Notes under the pieces: model-generated
The model's database searches: none
Seen by the model: the letters and a program-made list of their open reading frames with translations, nothing else
What the model was told of the DNA's origin: nothing
Part shown: positions 11,205-22,851 of the stretch, one piece after another
Numbering within the stretch: the first letter of the stretch is position 1
How the letters are laid out: the number at the start of each line of letters is the position of its first letter
Origin: Malachius bipustulatus
Taxonomy: Eukaryota; Arthropoda; Insecta; Coleoptera; Melyridae
Assembly (NCBI GenBank): GCA_910589415.1
Contig: OU342638.1
Location: 37,669,579-37,733,578, forward strand
Length of the DNA: 64,000 nt
Direction of reading: 5' to 3'
Made by a program: the position numbers and the translations under genes

Positions 11205-12893
11205 TAATAGTACAGTCATTTGGTGTTCAAAAAGAGGGTTACCTGGAAAGTTTTCCGGGAGTTTTGAAAATTGGTGATTTTATAGATTTCGACGTGCTCT
11301 TTTCGAATTTCTACTTTGCCACCTCGTATCTTTGCCGCTCGCGCCGCCATATTGAAAAAATGGCGTCCAAAAACAGTTTTTTAACAATATCTTCTTTCCA
11401 ACTCATTTTACCATGAAAATATTTATGTAATAAATTAAACTAGAGAAAATTTCCTACAATTTATGTACTAATCTTTTTTTCGTAAAATCAATAGTTTCAG
11501 CGTACGAGAGCCACAAATCAAGATACATCTACACCAACACGTGTTTTTCGTATATTTAACGAAAAATGTGAAAAACTGTGTCACAAGATAAATCCTAGGC
11601 AACGATGCAAACAAGATACGCCTCATTGAAATGTTGAAGACAAAATTTGAAGCTGCGAACTTCATGGTCAAGGAAGCCAAGGAAGATGCGGATACTCTAA
11701 TAGTCAATACAGCAATCAACATTTCATCTACATTTGATTCCGTAATAGTTGTCGGCGAAGATGTAGATCTTCTTATTCTCTTGGCTTTATCTACGCGTTC
11801 AAACATATATATTCTCAAACCAGGAAAAGGAAAAATTTCGCAACAAATAGATTCAACAAAAAGTGTCATAAATAAAATAGTCGCAGATGACATATTTTTC
11901 GTGCACGCTTTCAGTGGCTGTGATACAGCATCAGCACACTTTAATCAAGGAAAAATAAAATGTGCTAATGTACTCCGAAAAAACGAGATTTAAACGAGCT
12001 TGTCTAGGTATTCAAAAACCAAAATGCCGATCCAGAGATCATTGCTGAAGCTGGGGAACGCTTCCCCCTTGCGTTGTATGGTAACAGTCGAGGTAACAGT
12101 GGCATAAAAAGTATGTCGTTAAACAACTATAGATATACATGCTTCACAAAATCAGCATAAAAAATAAATTTAATATTACATCGCTGCCACCTACAGAAGC
12201 AACAGCACGACAACATTAGTTCCGAGCCTATCACCAGGTTCAGCTGCAGTGGGATGGAGTTGAAAAAAATGCAGGGCGATGGAAATGGAAAAAGGGATGT
12301 CGGGGAGCCTGCGTGGATGCAGAAAGGCTGGATTAAAGTGCTCCGTTATATGCACGAATTGCAATGGTACGTGTGTTAATTCGAAAATTACACTGGAAGA
12401 TAGCGATGAAGAAGAAGAAACAGAGACTATTTTCGAGCAAACATATGACGAAATCGAGAAACAAAAGGATTACAACGAAGCTGATGATCCCATTGCGGCT
12501 GTCGTGGGAGAAAGGTCTATTAAAACGCGCCAATTACTCATGGTGGTGTCTAAATAATTTATTTAGCCAAAACGCATGTTTGAGTGGACTTTGCGGCGGT
12601 CGTACGCAAAAACTATTGATTCTACAAAAATAAAGGTTACTACATAAATTGTAGGAAATTTTCTCTAGTTTAATTTATTACATAAATATTTTCATCGTAA
12701 AATGAGTCGGAAAGAAGATATTGTTAAAAAACTGTTTTTGGACGCCATTTTTTCAATATGGCGGCGCGAGCGGCAAAGATACGAGGTGGCAAAGTAGAAA
12801 TTCGAAAAGAGCACGTCGAAATCTATAAAATCACCAATTTTCAAAACTCCCGGAAAACTTTCCAGGTAAAACTACCAAATGACTGGACTATAA
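11205..12893. mobile_element. Long-TIR transposon carrying a broken XPG/CXC-type gene
   Basis: Terminal inverted repeats of about 255 bp (11208-11466 and 12641-12890) are about 95% alike. The outer ends are TAGTACAGTCATTTGGT and TAGTCCAGTCATTTGGT. A 3-bp TAA flanks each side (11205-11207, 12891-12893), a possible target duplication. The interior of about 1.17 kb is filled by the decayed gene at about 11600-12557. No recognisable transposase remains, so this is either a derivative in which the cargo replaced the transposase or an element whose own protein is this gene. Confidence 0.72.
11600..12557 (+). pseudogene. Decayed XPG/PIN-like nuclease plus CXC-domain gene
   Basis: The intact piece 11631-11993 (120 residues) keeps acidic motifs arranged as in FEN1/XPG 5'-nucleases: EAKEDADTLIV, VVGEDVDLLILL and FSGCDTAS. 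Past a stop the same protein continues in shifted frames: AGERFPLALYG, SLNNYRYTCF and LPPTEA (about 12010-12200), then YHQVQLQWDG and GRWKWKKGC (about 12216-12310). It ends with the cysteine-rich RKAGLKCSVICTNCNGTC piece and an acidic tail in 12279-12557, like a tesmin/TSO1 CXC domain. I recall this domain combination from repetitive uncharacterised proteins in aphids and cnidarians. Several frameshifts make this copy non-functional. The biological role of the family is unknown to me. Confidence 0.68.
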
Positions 12894-14601
12894 ATTAAAT
12901 AATTATTACTTAGAAAATGTAAGGTTACGTTTACCTACATTCGTCTTCTTCTTCTTCTTTAGGTTTTTGGCTTTTCGATTCTTTTAGCCAGCTCATCTAT
13001 CTAAACTCAAGATTATTCTAAAATTAAAAAGAAGAAGATGACATTAACGGCCGCGTTGCCAGATTTTCGCGCATTGGTAATTCATTAATCTCTAATTACG
13101 AAATAAGATATTTAATGAATTACAATTTGTCTCGATGCAACCCAATCTATCATTAATTAGCAATCACCAATAATTGACTATTACGGAATTACTCATTAAT
13201 TGGAGATTTGAATTTGAACAACTGGGCATAAGTCTTTTGTCTTCTTTACCTTTACAGACGGACGGAAAGGTTAGCGCCATAGAGAAAGATAATATAATAG
13301 AGTGTTCGATTACACGTTAGACTCTAGGTAACCTGCGACGGTGGCGACTACCTGGGCTACCGGAGATATTATTGGTAAGCGCGGGACATTCAAATTTAAA
13401 TTTATACCTAATTATTATTCGAAACATTATTTTTACGGTTGAAGTGTCGCCACTTCAACAAATAAACTTTGAGACATCAATATAAAACTTCTTTATTCTT
13501 AATAGATGCACAATATATACGAGTATACTTAATAATTGTAACAAATGCTTCCCACAACATTTTCTTCACATAAATACAGGTCCAGTTTTTACAGAAGATG
13601 CTTCTATTTAACCAGTTTTCTCAACGTGGAAAGACTTTTCCAGGAAAATAAAATTATGATAATATTGTTGTTAATAATTTTAACATAAAAGGCATTGCAG
13701 GCACCATCTGCTGGATCGTGCACCGCAGACGGCCGTCGCTTGGTTAAGATATGTATATCTTTGCTACGATCCACCGAAGTGGTAGGTCACGTAACTGAGT
13801 CCTCTTCAAAAGGGAAGCCGAAAAAGGATCTATCTGAAAAAAATTACAAAGAACTAAATTTTTTTGATTATTAATTAGTTTCCAGTCAAGCAGCAGACGT
13901 TTTAAAGAAAAACTTCAAGAGTCAGAAGGCGATTTATCCTTCTACAGAGGATTAGCCCTCTTATTCTCAAAAATTACGAAAAAATTTACGCATATATGCT
14001 TTAGACAAAAATAAGCAAACTTTTTCTTCATACTGCTTCCTTCTTTTGTAAAAAATATCAAGACAAATAATGCATCGACCTTCATTTGATGATTTTACTG
14101 AGAAGGAAGTGTTTTAGCAGAGAAACTCCAAGAAACAAAAAATACTTATTTTTATCAAAGAATATGCCTGGATTTTTTCAGAGTTTTTCGGGCAACAAAT
14201 AAGCGGCCCATTATTTGAGGTTTCCAGCTCCGAAGAGAGCCACGTGAACTTCTTTACTTAATAAAATGCCCAATAGTAATGTACCAAACTAAATAAGTAT
14301 AAACAGAGAAGATAACACACACCGCAGCATCACCTCAGAATCTCAGCATCTCAAAAGATTTGTATTCGTTCATCTACTTCATCTACCTTCTAATAGTGTT
14401 TTAATGCAGTTTTTCTTGGGTGTTGTATTCATAACTTTGATAAAATGATAAATCCATCGTTGTGATTAGAACTGCTTTTAAACCAAGACGCAGACAGAAT
14501 GTGGTTCCTAAAACAATTATTTCGCATTCAAGAAGAGTTTTTTCGATTTATTTAAAATAATTTTTATTACCTACAAGAGCATGAAACAGCATTGCCTTGC
14601 A
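12894..14601. other. Intergenic DNA, no gene recognised
   Basis: There is a short CTT microsatellite near 12943-12960 and scattered AT-rich palindromic words (for example around 13080-13200, TAATTAGCAAT-like). No frame longer than chance with a recognisable domain is present. Unidentified ancient repeats are likely. Confidence 0.45.
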
Positions 14602-14655
14602 CTTACCTTCATAGACCTAGAATATAATATTATATTCTAGGTCTATGCTTACCTT
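14602..14655. mobile_element. 38-bp P-type element consisting only of its two ends, with 8-bp TSD
   Basis: Positions 14610-14647 form a perfect 38-bp palindrome that starts CATAGACCTAG and ends CTAGGTCTATG, the same termini as the P-type elements at 38139-39018 and 45710-46506. It is flanked by the direct repeat CTTACCTT (14602-14609 and 14648-14655), an 8-bp target duplication as P elements make. The element therefore has no interior at all. Confidence 0.88.
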
Positions 14656-15008
14656 TCAAAAGTCAACAAATATGCGAAAGTTTTACGTTAACTGTCATTA
14701 ATTGGGTAAATTATTATAAATTATATTTCTAAATAATAGTTTCAAGGTAAAGTTCATCTAAAATTTATTATTAGTTTGATAAAATATTCAAATTAAATAA
14801 ATCAAATTTTACACAATTGCAAAACTAAACGTCAGATTATGTCAAAATGAGAATTTATATCTAAAGGCAACTGCATTTTAGTTTAGAAATCGTCCGCAAT
14901 GCGCGATGCGCTACCGGAATGCGCGTGAACAGTGTACCCATTTTCGTCCGTCGATCTGACGGTCTCTTTATAGTATGTTGTCTCTGGTTAGCGCAGGTGC
15001 CGTTAACT

Positions 15009-17690
15009 GTCAAGTGTTAACTGTTAACTCGTCAGTCAAATAATTAATTCGATTATTCGATATTCATTCATTCTCCATCACCCATCACCGTTTTCTCTTC
15101 TCCCGCTCCCGCTATCCCGCGAATAAAAGTTATTATCCTCCATTCCATTTTCATCTTCTTAATTCTTTGAAGTTGAAATTAATTAGTTATTATATTGTGC
15201 CAGAAAATTTGAGAAACTAAAGTTTGAGAGTGTATCAATAAGTAAAGGAAAAAATTAACATCATGAGCTTAATTAATAATGAAGTGAACAATAAACAGAG
15301 TAGCGGTCAACAACTCCTCCAGGGCCAGGAAATGATTATCAAAACGGAAGCAGTAGAAGACCATAAGTTTGACTACGATTCCCCGCTCGCGTCCCAGAAG
15401 TTGAAATGTGAAAATGAACCGAATCATTCGAGCTGCGATCGATCTTCTGAACACGACAATAATTATGAGAATATCCCTGGTCCGGTAAAAAAAGAACCTG
15501 AAGACTTATTGGGAGCAGATGAGGAAGTGCAAGGAACTGAAAATCTGGCACTAAAAGAAGAACAAATCGACATCGAGGAGCACAAACCGGGATGGGAGCA
15601 GATTAAGAAGGGGAGTCATAGTAATGTTGGAATGTTGAAGGATGCACTCGTTCGGTGTGAGTCACCATCTTCTGACAGGACCAGGGAAGAACAAGCGAAG
15701 TATAACTGTGCCCATTGTTCGTTTAAAACAAACAATAAATGTTATTTCATTCGGCATTTTAATTGTAAACATTCCAAAAATGCTGAAGTTTACAAATGTC
15801 AGGAATGTTCATTTGAAACGAAAGATAAATATTATTTGACTGCACATTATAAATATAAACATTCAAAAGATGGTGAAGTGTACAAATGTCAGGAATGTTC
15901 TTACAAGACAAAATGGAAAAGTGTTTTGCCTCGACATTATAAACATAAACATTCAAAAGATGCAGAAGTGTACAAATGTCAGGAATGTTCTTATCAAACA
16001 AGAAATAAACATGCTCTGAGGAGTCACTATAAAATCAAACATTCAGCAGAAGCAGAAATGTATAAATGTCAGGAATGTTCTTGCGAGACGAGATATAAAA
16101 ATTGTCTGCTGCAACATTATCAAATTAAACATTCACCAGAAGCACAGATGTACAAATGCCCAGAATGTTCTTATGTAACAAAATATAAAAAACAATTGAC
16201 TCAACATTTTACATGTAAACATTCCAAAGATGCAGACGTGTACAAATGTCAGGACTGTTCTTACGAAACAAAATGGAAAAGTGATTTGACTCGACATTAT
16301 AAACATAAACATTCCAAAGATGCAGACGTGTACAAATGTCAGGAATGTTCTTACGAAACAAAATGGAAAAGTGATTTTCCTCTACATTATAAACGGAAAC
16401 ATTCCAAAGATGCAGAAGTGTACAAGTGTCAGGAATGCTCGTATCAAACAAAATATAAAAGTGCTTTTAATCAACATTATAAACGTAAACATTCAGCAGA
16501 TGCACAAGTGTACAAGTGTCAGGAATGTTCATTTGAAACAAAACTTATAGGGGTTTTAAATCGACATTATAAAGTTAAACATTCAGCAGATGCAGAAGTG
16601 TACAAATACAAATGTCCAGAATGTTTGTACGTAACAAAAATCAAATGTGTTTTGACTCGTCATTATAAAATCAAACATTCAGCAGATGCACAAGTGTACA
16701 ACTGTCAGGAATGCTCGTATCAAACAAAATATAAAAGTTGTTTGACTCAACATTATAAACTTCTCCATTCAGCAGATGCAGAAGTGTACAAGTGTCAGGA
16801 ATGTTCTTACGAAACAAAATGGAAAAGTCATTTGACTCGACATTATAAACTTCTCCATTCAGCAGATGCAGAAGTGTACAAGTGTCAGGAATGTTCTTAC
16901 GAAACAAAATGGAAAAGTCATTTGACTCGACATTATAAACGTAAACATGAAGAAGTAGTGGAAGTGTATAAATGTGCTGATTGTCAACATGAAACTAAAA
17001 TGAAAAGAGACCTCATCAGACATTTAAAGTCTGTTCACTCTGTTAGAAGAACGTAAGGTAATGTGTCAGTGAGTTAGTGAGTACTAAAATGCAACTAATC
17101 CGCCGTTCATAAACATGCAAATTAAAAACTGGAAAGTGTTTATTAAAATGTTTGAATTCGAAATGGTCTCAGTTATTTGTATTGAAACCGAAACGAGAAT
17201 TAAACATTCTGCACTGTTACAAAACTTTGTAGACGTGTAAATTAATGTTTACCTTGTCTTTGTTACATGCTAAGTGTGCTAATTACCCCACCATAAAATA
17301 TGTTTAATAATTATTAATGTAACTTGGGGATTTATTATTTTTACTAACATATGTACGAAATACGTTGGCCGAATCTCGGCAGTTCTAACATAAGTCGTGT
17401 TCAATTGCGACTTTTGAGTTCTCCAAATTGCTGGTTAAGAAAATACTGCACATACGGATATGATTGATGGAAAACAGACCGAGTTTTCTTGTAAAATATT
17501 GTAACGGTCTTACTTTTATTGTTTCATAAATTAAATGTCTTATTACATAATTGTTTATTATTTTAATTTATTCACAATCACGATTCACATAAATACACGG
17601 TAGGTCAGTCAGTAGTAGATTTTACTATTTTGGTCACTACTGCGCAACGACGTCATGTGGTTGGATTTTTACTCAAAGCATAGTTACAGC
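15009..17690 (+). repeat. Segmental duplicate A (partner 42075-44343)
   Basis: The 5' flank (from ACTGTCAAGTG), coding region and 3' flank (to CAAAGCATAGTTACAG) align with 42075-44343. The coding parts differ in finger number and the 3' flanks differ by indels. Similarity ends near 17690/44343, so the unit duplicated was a gene with its promoter and 3' region. Confidence 0.85.
15263..17056 (+). CDS. C2H2 zinc-finger protein A, 15 fingers
   Basis: This 597-residue single-frame protein has an acidic, unstructured N-terminus (1-140) with several SUMO-consensus-like motifs (IKTE, LKCE, VKKE, LKEE) and an EEHKPGW motif. A regular array of 15 fingers follows. Each is C-x2-C-x12-H-x4-H with a period of 30 residues and a linker of the form SKDAEVYK, not TGEKP; finger 10 has two extra linker residues. 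Fingers 13 and 14 are almost identical at DNA level, a recent 90-bp duplication. The first and last fingers (YNCAHC, YKCADC) are the divergent caps kept in genes B and C. Expected role is a nuclear DNA-binding regulator. ATG 15263 is chosen because the MSLI start is shared with gene B. No ortholog name is assigned. Confidence 0.92.
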   Translation: MSLINNEVNNKQSSGQQLLQGQEMIIKTEAVEDHKFDYDSPLASQKLKCENEPNHSSCDRSSEHDNNYENIPGPVKKEPEDLLGADEEVQGTENLALKEEQIDIEEHKPGWEQIKKGSHSNVGMLKDALVRCESPSSDRTREEQAKYNCAHCSFKTNNKCYFIRHFNCKHSKNAEVYKCQECSFETKDKYYLTAHYKYKHSKDGEVYKCQECSYKTKWKSVLPRHYKHKHSKDAEVYKCQECSYQTRNKHALRSHYKIKHSAEAEMYKCQECSCETRYKNCLLQHYQIKHSPEAQMYKCPECSYVTKYKKQLTQHFTCKHSKDADVYKCQDCSYETKWKSDLTRHYKHKHSKDADVYKCQECSYETKWKSDFPLHYKRKHSKDAEVYKCQECSYQTKYKSAFNQHYKRKHSADAQVYKCQECSFETKLIGVLNRHYKVKHSADAEVYKYKCPECLYVTKIKCVLTRHYKIKHSADAQVYNCQECSYQTKYKSCLTQHYKLLHSADAEVYKCQECSYETKWKSHLTRHYKLLHSADAEVYKCQECSYETKWKSHLTRHYKRKHEEVVEVYKCADCQHETKMKRDLIRHLKSVHSVRRT

Positions 17691-17962
17691 GTTGATTGAA
17701 AGACTAGGGAAAATACGCAACCTTATGGGATAAATTGTGCACGGGACAACGTATCGACATATAGATGGCGGTAGTCTCGATTTGTATCGAAACTGGTGAA
17801 ACTGAATCTCAGTCCCCGTTCTCAGTCTGTAGTTAACTTCAGGATAGCTGGATAGTAGCTTTGTACGCTTATATGAATAAATGAATAAATAGTATGACGA
17901 GAAAAAATAAGAAGAAAAAATTATTGTTGCAAATGAGTTCACGAATCATGATGCACACCATT
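17057..17962. other. 3' flank of gene A and spacer
   Basis: To about 17690 it is the duplicated 3' flank of gene A. It lacks about 40 bp present in gene B after the CGTTGGCCG word. From 17691 to 17962 no gene is seen; the last four bases (CATT) are the left target duplication of the LTR array. Confidence 0.6.
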
Positions 17963-20686
17963 TGCAGCGTGCCTTGCACGCTACGTTTTCTTTTTCAAAA
18001 TTTTAATTCTCGATTTAGAATATTTCGATAAAGTTCAGAAAAGTTATGATTGACTGTACATTTTCGCTGATGTAGGAGGCTGTATTAGGCAAAGATCACG
18101 AACGAACACCTGACAGCTATTAAGAAATCCTTGTCTTTGTTATTTAAGTAAGACGTAGAAAACATGTCTGGTCGATTTTCTGTCCCGGTTCTGGGTTTTC
18201 AGAGTTTGAAAAGTATATCATCTTATCCGAATTAATTTTCCGCGTCTAATGAGACCACTCTCATCTTGCTACTCTAGATTTCCGATTAGTTATCCAGTTA
18301 AAACCTAAAATATTATTTCTTTGGGTGTGGGTTAAAAAAAAACATGAAAAGATAGTTGAGGAAACATATAAAAAACTTGCGTTTTGTTCTGAGACACGAC
18401 AGGCCTCGAGTATATGCGGATTCACGATTGTGAAATTTAAGTTTGAATAAAGGGAGAGCGGGAGAGGTTGGTCGTACTGTTGAGAGTGTGCCGACGTCTA
18501 GGGCGAAAGAGCCGACACCGTCGCGTGCGAGTTTTAAGTGTTGCATACTGTCAATGATGAGATTTGGAGTGGAAAGTAGGTCAACATTTTCGGTTAGACG
18601 GCAGAGATGGTGGTTGGGGCGCATGAGTGGCGTCACCCTAGAAAAATTATAAATGGAGGTAAAGGACGCTTCAGGTTCATTTTTCGGTCTTACTGCGGCA
18701 GATCATGTAGCCTGTCTACAAGTTCGTAAATTAGTATTAGTCCCTTGTGTGAGTTATTATGGTGAAGTTGTTTCCGTGAAAGATGCAGTCTTACGTGAGT
18801 AATCTTTTGAATTTAATTTTGGTCATTATAACTAATGTTCGCTTTCTTGTCTTTACAGACAAGGGACGTGGGTTTAGACGTAGTCTTGGACGTGGGTTTA
18901 GACGTAGTTTTGGGACGTGGGTTTGGACGTAGTTTTGAACGTAGTTTTGAACTTTAGTTTTGATTTACTTTTGAGTTTCAAGTTCTAGAATGTTAGGTCC
19001 CGATTTCCAGTTTTGATTTTTAACTACTAATTTCCGATTTCCAGTTTTTGATTTCGAACTTTGAATTTCTAAGTTTTAACTTTTGATTCCTGAATGTTAA
19101 TTTCGAACTTCTAGTTTCTGAGTTTTGAGTTCCAACTTTCAATTTTCTAATTTACACGAAAGTTTACATAAAGATTCGATCATGTGGAGGCTTATGTAGG
19201 TACCTACCTAGGTAGGTACACTAGCCTGTGTGAAAGGTGATATTTGTAGAAGCTTGGAAAAATAAAGAAGAGTGGTGGAGTTTAGTTTGGAGGCATGGAA
19301 GGTTTCATCAGGCAGAGGTTCTAGCGCTTTTATATTTGGTCGTCACAAGGTAGCAGGGAGAGCAGTCCAGCTCATCCGGCACCTGGAACATCAACCAAGG
19401 GGTGCTAACACCAGTGCAAAGGCAGTTCCAGCAACCATGCCGGCCTAGTCTTTGATCATCGCGCTTAGGTTAGAGGAACCTTAGTTCGTCAGTTTTTGAG
19501 ATGGAGTTTTGAAGAACAAGGTATGTCTTTATGAGTGAATAAACTTTTACTATTTTCCAATAATCAAGAAAATTAAATAAATTCAAGTACAGTGTTTAAT
19601 TGATTTCATCACCTATGACTTTCTAAGTGAATTTGATTTTTGATAATATGTTATGAACTTTTATTGTGGTCAACAAGTGACTAATGTAATGGTTATGTGT
19701 AAAAATAATTTATTAAATTTATCGTATGTGTTTAGGATTTCGAGTTAGAGATGATCATTTTCTAAATTACATTTTGAATTTCAGATTTTGTAGGTAGATA
19801 CCGATTTTTATATTGAAACTTTTGCTTAAGATAAATTTAAATTTTTGAGAAATAACTTCTGACTTAACTCGGAGTTCTATTCAGAATCATACCTATGTGT
19901 TATAGTTTAGAAATTGTTTAATAGAATTTGAACTTTAGAAATTTTTATCTGAACTATTGAAATGATATAGGTACCTATCTTGAATTTTAATCATGTAAGT
20001 TTGATATCATTGGTAATAAGGTAATATTTATGTTTGAATATTTGAGTCAGGATTACTGATTTTAATTATTAAATTGATTGTTGATATGTAAGATCTATTG
20101 GTGATTGCCAGTCTATTGTACTGATGATGAAATTGATTTTAATAAATCTTTGTATTAAAATTCAACAATTTTAGAGTTTTGAGAATCAACCCTCCTCATG
20201 TTCTTTTAAATTATTTATTCAATCAGTAGAGTAACATCAAGAATAAGGCGATATATCCTGGTATATTTTGGTGAGGTTTATTAATTTTTGGTTATTGTTT
20301 TTAAAATTGTTAGGAGTTACTACGGGTCCAGTCTGGTTCGGTGAATGCTGGATTTTCCAGAGGAAGGCCACATTTATCTGTCCCGGGCTGGATAATCACA
20401 ACGAACCTTTTGGTGAAGTTTGGTTTTGGTTTGATACTTTGGAAATTTTAGACGATCACTTTTCAAAATTTAAAATTTATTTTTCTTCCGACATTTAGAA
20501 TATTTGGGTGGGGCATTCGAAATTTGATATGTCCTACTCGACAGGCCAATGTGGCTAATGTTACAAATTTGCCTAGTCACATTGAGATCTGTCAATAGCC
20601 ACCTCCTTTTTGGGGTTAAGGTAAGTGAATTATTTTTTATTATTCAACTTTTTGAGTGGGAGTAAGCGAGGGGGAGGAAGGCTCCA
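17963..20686 (+). repeat. LTR 1 of the array (2724 bp)
   Basis: It begins TGCAGCG and ends GGCTCCA. Possible promoter: TATAAATGG near 18649 followed by a TCATTTT initiator-like word. A possible 60-odd-base intron lies at about 18797-18859 (GTGAGT...TTTACAG). Short GACGTGGGTTTAGACGTAGT repeats occur at 18864-18950. AATAAA words near 19542 and 20138 are candidate poly(A) signals. Frames inside (for example 18313-18636 minus, 18443-18652 plus, 20268-20498 plus) show no recognisable domain and are not called as genes. Confidence 0.9.
18864..18950 (+). repeat. Short tandem repeats in the LTR
   Basis: Units of the form GACGTGGGTTTAGACGTAGT repeat about three times with decay, directly after the candidate splice acceptor TTTACAG. 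The same array occurs at 26348-26434 and 33832-33918 in the other LTRs. Confidence 0.75.
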
Positions 20687-20689
20687 AGC

Positions 20690-20706
20690 GGTGCGTGACC
20701 AGGATA
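20690..20706 (+). promoter_or_regulatory. Candidate primer-binding site, tRNA-His-like
   Basis: CGGTGCGTGACCAGGAT resembles the complement of a tRNA-His 3' end (TGGTGCCGTGACC...), with one base changed and one missing. It sits three bases after the LTR, the expected place. The match is from memory of tRNA sequences and is tentative. Confidence 0.4.
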
Positions 20707-21248
20707 AATCAATCTCCTTATTCTTTTTTCGAAAACTTTCTCAAACTTTGAGAAGAATTAATGAACATGAGGTGTTGGTGTTTTCATAATTTTTGAAAAA
20801 AAAAAAGACTTTTTCAAAATTTAGACAAGTAAAGACAAATACCTTTCTTAGTTGCGTAAAGTTTACAGATGGACTAAAACCAAAAGGTAAGGTTTGAAAT
20901 TTTCAACGAAGGACTTCGAGGGAATTCAGACCTGTGGTATTTGAGTCCGTGTTGTTTTCTTTTTGACGTTTCAGCTTTTTAGGTTCCAGCCCAGACGGTG
21001 TGGTAAACCTGAAGATGTGGTTTTCGAGTTCGATAATTTTTTAATTTTTCAGCTTAGGTGGAGTTACAGATAGAATCAGCAACAATCTGATTTTTGAAAT
21101 TTTGGTTTTGGATAATTCTGTTAGGTCAGGTCAAGTCAACTAAGAAAAGGAACGACAATTTTCGTTTTCTTTGTTTCAGGTAAAGTTGGTTGAAAGGTCT
21201 TGTTTGAGAATTTTGAGGCAAAAATTTTTTTTGAGATAAATAGTGAAA

Positions 21249-21323
21249 ATGGATTTCATTGAGGAAAATACTACAGTCGGTTTTGAGGTCGTTGATCTCA
21301 AGGTAGATGAGATGAAGTTATAA
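21249..21323 (+). pseudogene. Short frame, possible gag remnant (array copy 1)
   Basis: A 24-residue frame starting MDFIEENTTV and ending in TAA lies where gag should begin, 560 bp after the LTR. It could be the relic of a gag start left when gag and most of pol were deleted. An identical copy lies at 28733-28807. No homology is demonstrable at this length. Confidence 0.3.
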
Positions 21324-21411
21324 AATTTTGAGTTAGGGTTCTTTTTCGTCCTTTTCCGCCCTGCACCGTCTAAAGCGAAAACTGACAGTCCTTTTTTTTT
21401 ATAGCAACATC

Positions 21412-21876
21412 ATGAGCTTATTCCTTTTTGGTTTTTGGACCTCGGACAGGTGTATATCGTGTGTACCAGTGAATGGTAGTTTTTATAAGGATGTTGATTA
21501 TAGTTCTTTTGACCCAGTCGATTTCTCCAATCAACTTAAATGGCAGTCCGAAGTGAGCAAAGTTCCTAAACTTTATCCCCAAATCCAGGAGAAAATTAGA
21601 AAATCTTTTGAGAAAAATGTTAAGAGATATAACCTTCGTAGGCGAGAAATTAATTATCAGGAAGGTGATAAAGTGTGGAAGAGAAACTTCGTTCTTTCCA
21701 AAGCGGTTGATAAGTTTTCTAAGAAATTAGCTCCGAAGTATGTCCCGGCTATGATAAAGAAAATTAAAGGTACTGGTGAGGTTGTTGTTCTTTCAGATCT
21801 GTCAGGAAAAATCCTGGGAGATTTTCACGTAAGTGATATTAAACCATTTGTTGAGATTCAGAATAGCCAGTGTTAG
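21412..21876 (+). pseudogene. Ty3/gypsy integrase C-terminal fragment (copy 1)
   Basis: The 154-residue frame contains KRYNLRRREINYQEGDKVW, then NFVLSKAVDKFSKKLAPKY, a chromatin-contacting integrase tail of the GPY/F type, and ends FHVSDIKPFVE. This is the extreme C-terminus of a gypsy pol polyprotein. Protease, RT, RNase H and the integrase core are absent upstream, so the frame is a deletion relic and the first ATG (after a T-rich TTTATAG) may not be used. The frame stays open in both array copies, which fits either youth or a retained role. The element would need enzymes supplied in trans. Confidence 0.78.
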
Positions 21877-22851
21877 TGTAGAGCGCGCTTTAGGGGTGAC
21901 CTAGTTGTGTTGTATTCAAGTTGGCGCCCCTAGTGTAAAGCTCCGTTCACACGCAAAGGCGAAATACATCCTATTTGTTTTTAGTTTGAGAATTTAGAAA
22001 GAATTCGTTTAGTGTGTCAATAGTAAGCTTTTCAGTAAGTTTAGTTACGGTTTTGGAGAAAAAATAAAGGTTGTTTAGAGTCAGGAGTTTTCGTAGAGGT
22101 TGAGTCGAGTTTAGAGAAAATCCTTTTATAGGTACTTAGGTTAAAATAATTTGAGACTGATAACGTTAGCGTACAAATTAAATAAATTTAGCTAACCTAC
22201 CAGTAATTGTTGTTGAGGTAGAGGTTGAGTTACACTTTAGTCATGGCCAGACTAATTTGTAAAATATTTTTAAACGGTCGCGTTAGAGCCCCATGCAAAT
22301 AAGTGAGCTACGTGACTAGGCGTTGGGTTGAGTTGATTTAGGTGAGTTCTTAATTGAAAATTTCGAGTTCTGTTAGAGTTGATAATTGGCATAATCTAAA
22401 TATAAATCTGAGCTGTTATCATCCTAACAGTAACTTTCAGGAACGATCCGTTGAGTAGAGTCGAGAGTTGAGGTAGTTATAATATTTTTAGGTTGAGATT
22501 TTTAAGGAAAAGCTCCTGACGATGAAAATCTTTTCCATTCCTTTGATTAAGGTTAAGTCGAGTCAATATTTTTAGCTAGAGTTTGAGATTCAATAAGTAC
22601 AGTTAGTTTAGATTTAAGAATTCTTTCAGTTGACACATTATCTCGAATATCTTTGATGGTGTTTAATTTTGGTGGAACAACATTAACCGGGTGGTTAATG
22701 AGTTATGATTGGAAATTAACTATACAGATTTTGACAAGAAATTTTGAGTTTTAGAAGTCTCTTCATTTGTAAGAACTTTTCAAGTTTGCTCTGTTGAGAA
22801 CATTTGAGTGGTATGACAGTCAAGGATAAGGTCTTTTTCGAAAATTTTCTT

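Noticed and set aside
15700..17040. Regular 90-bp repeats that could look like a CRISPR or satellite array
   Set aside because: They encode successive C2H2 fingers in one open frame with conserved Cys and His.
18313..18652. Open frames of 107 and 69 residues repeated at 25797 and 33281
   Set aside because: They overlap on opposite strands in the LTR, have no recognisable domain, and recur only because the LTR is repeated.
20268..20498. 76-residue frame in the LTR, repeated in all three LTRs
   Set aside because: No domain, low-complexity hydrophobic translation, and identical copies are explained by the repeat itself.
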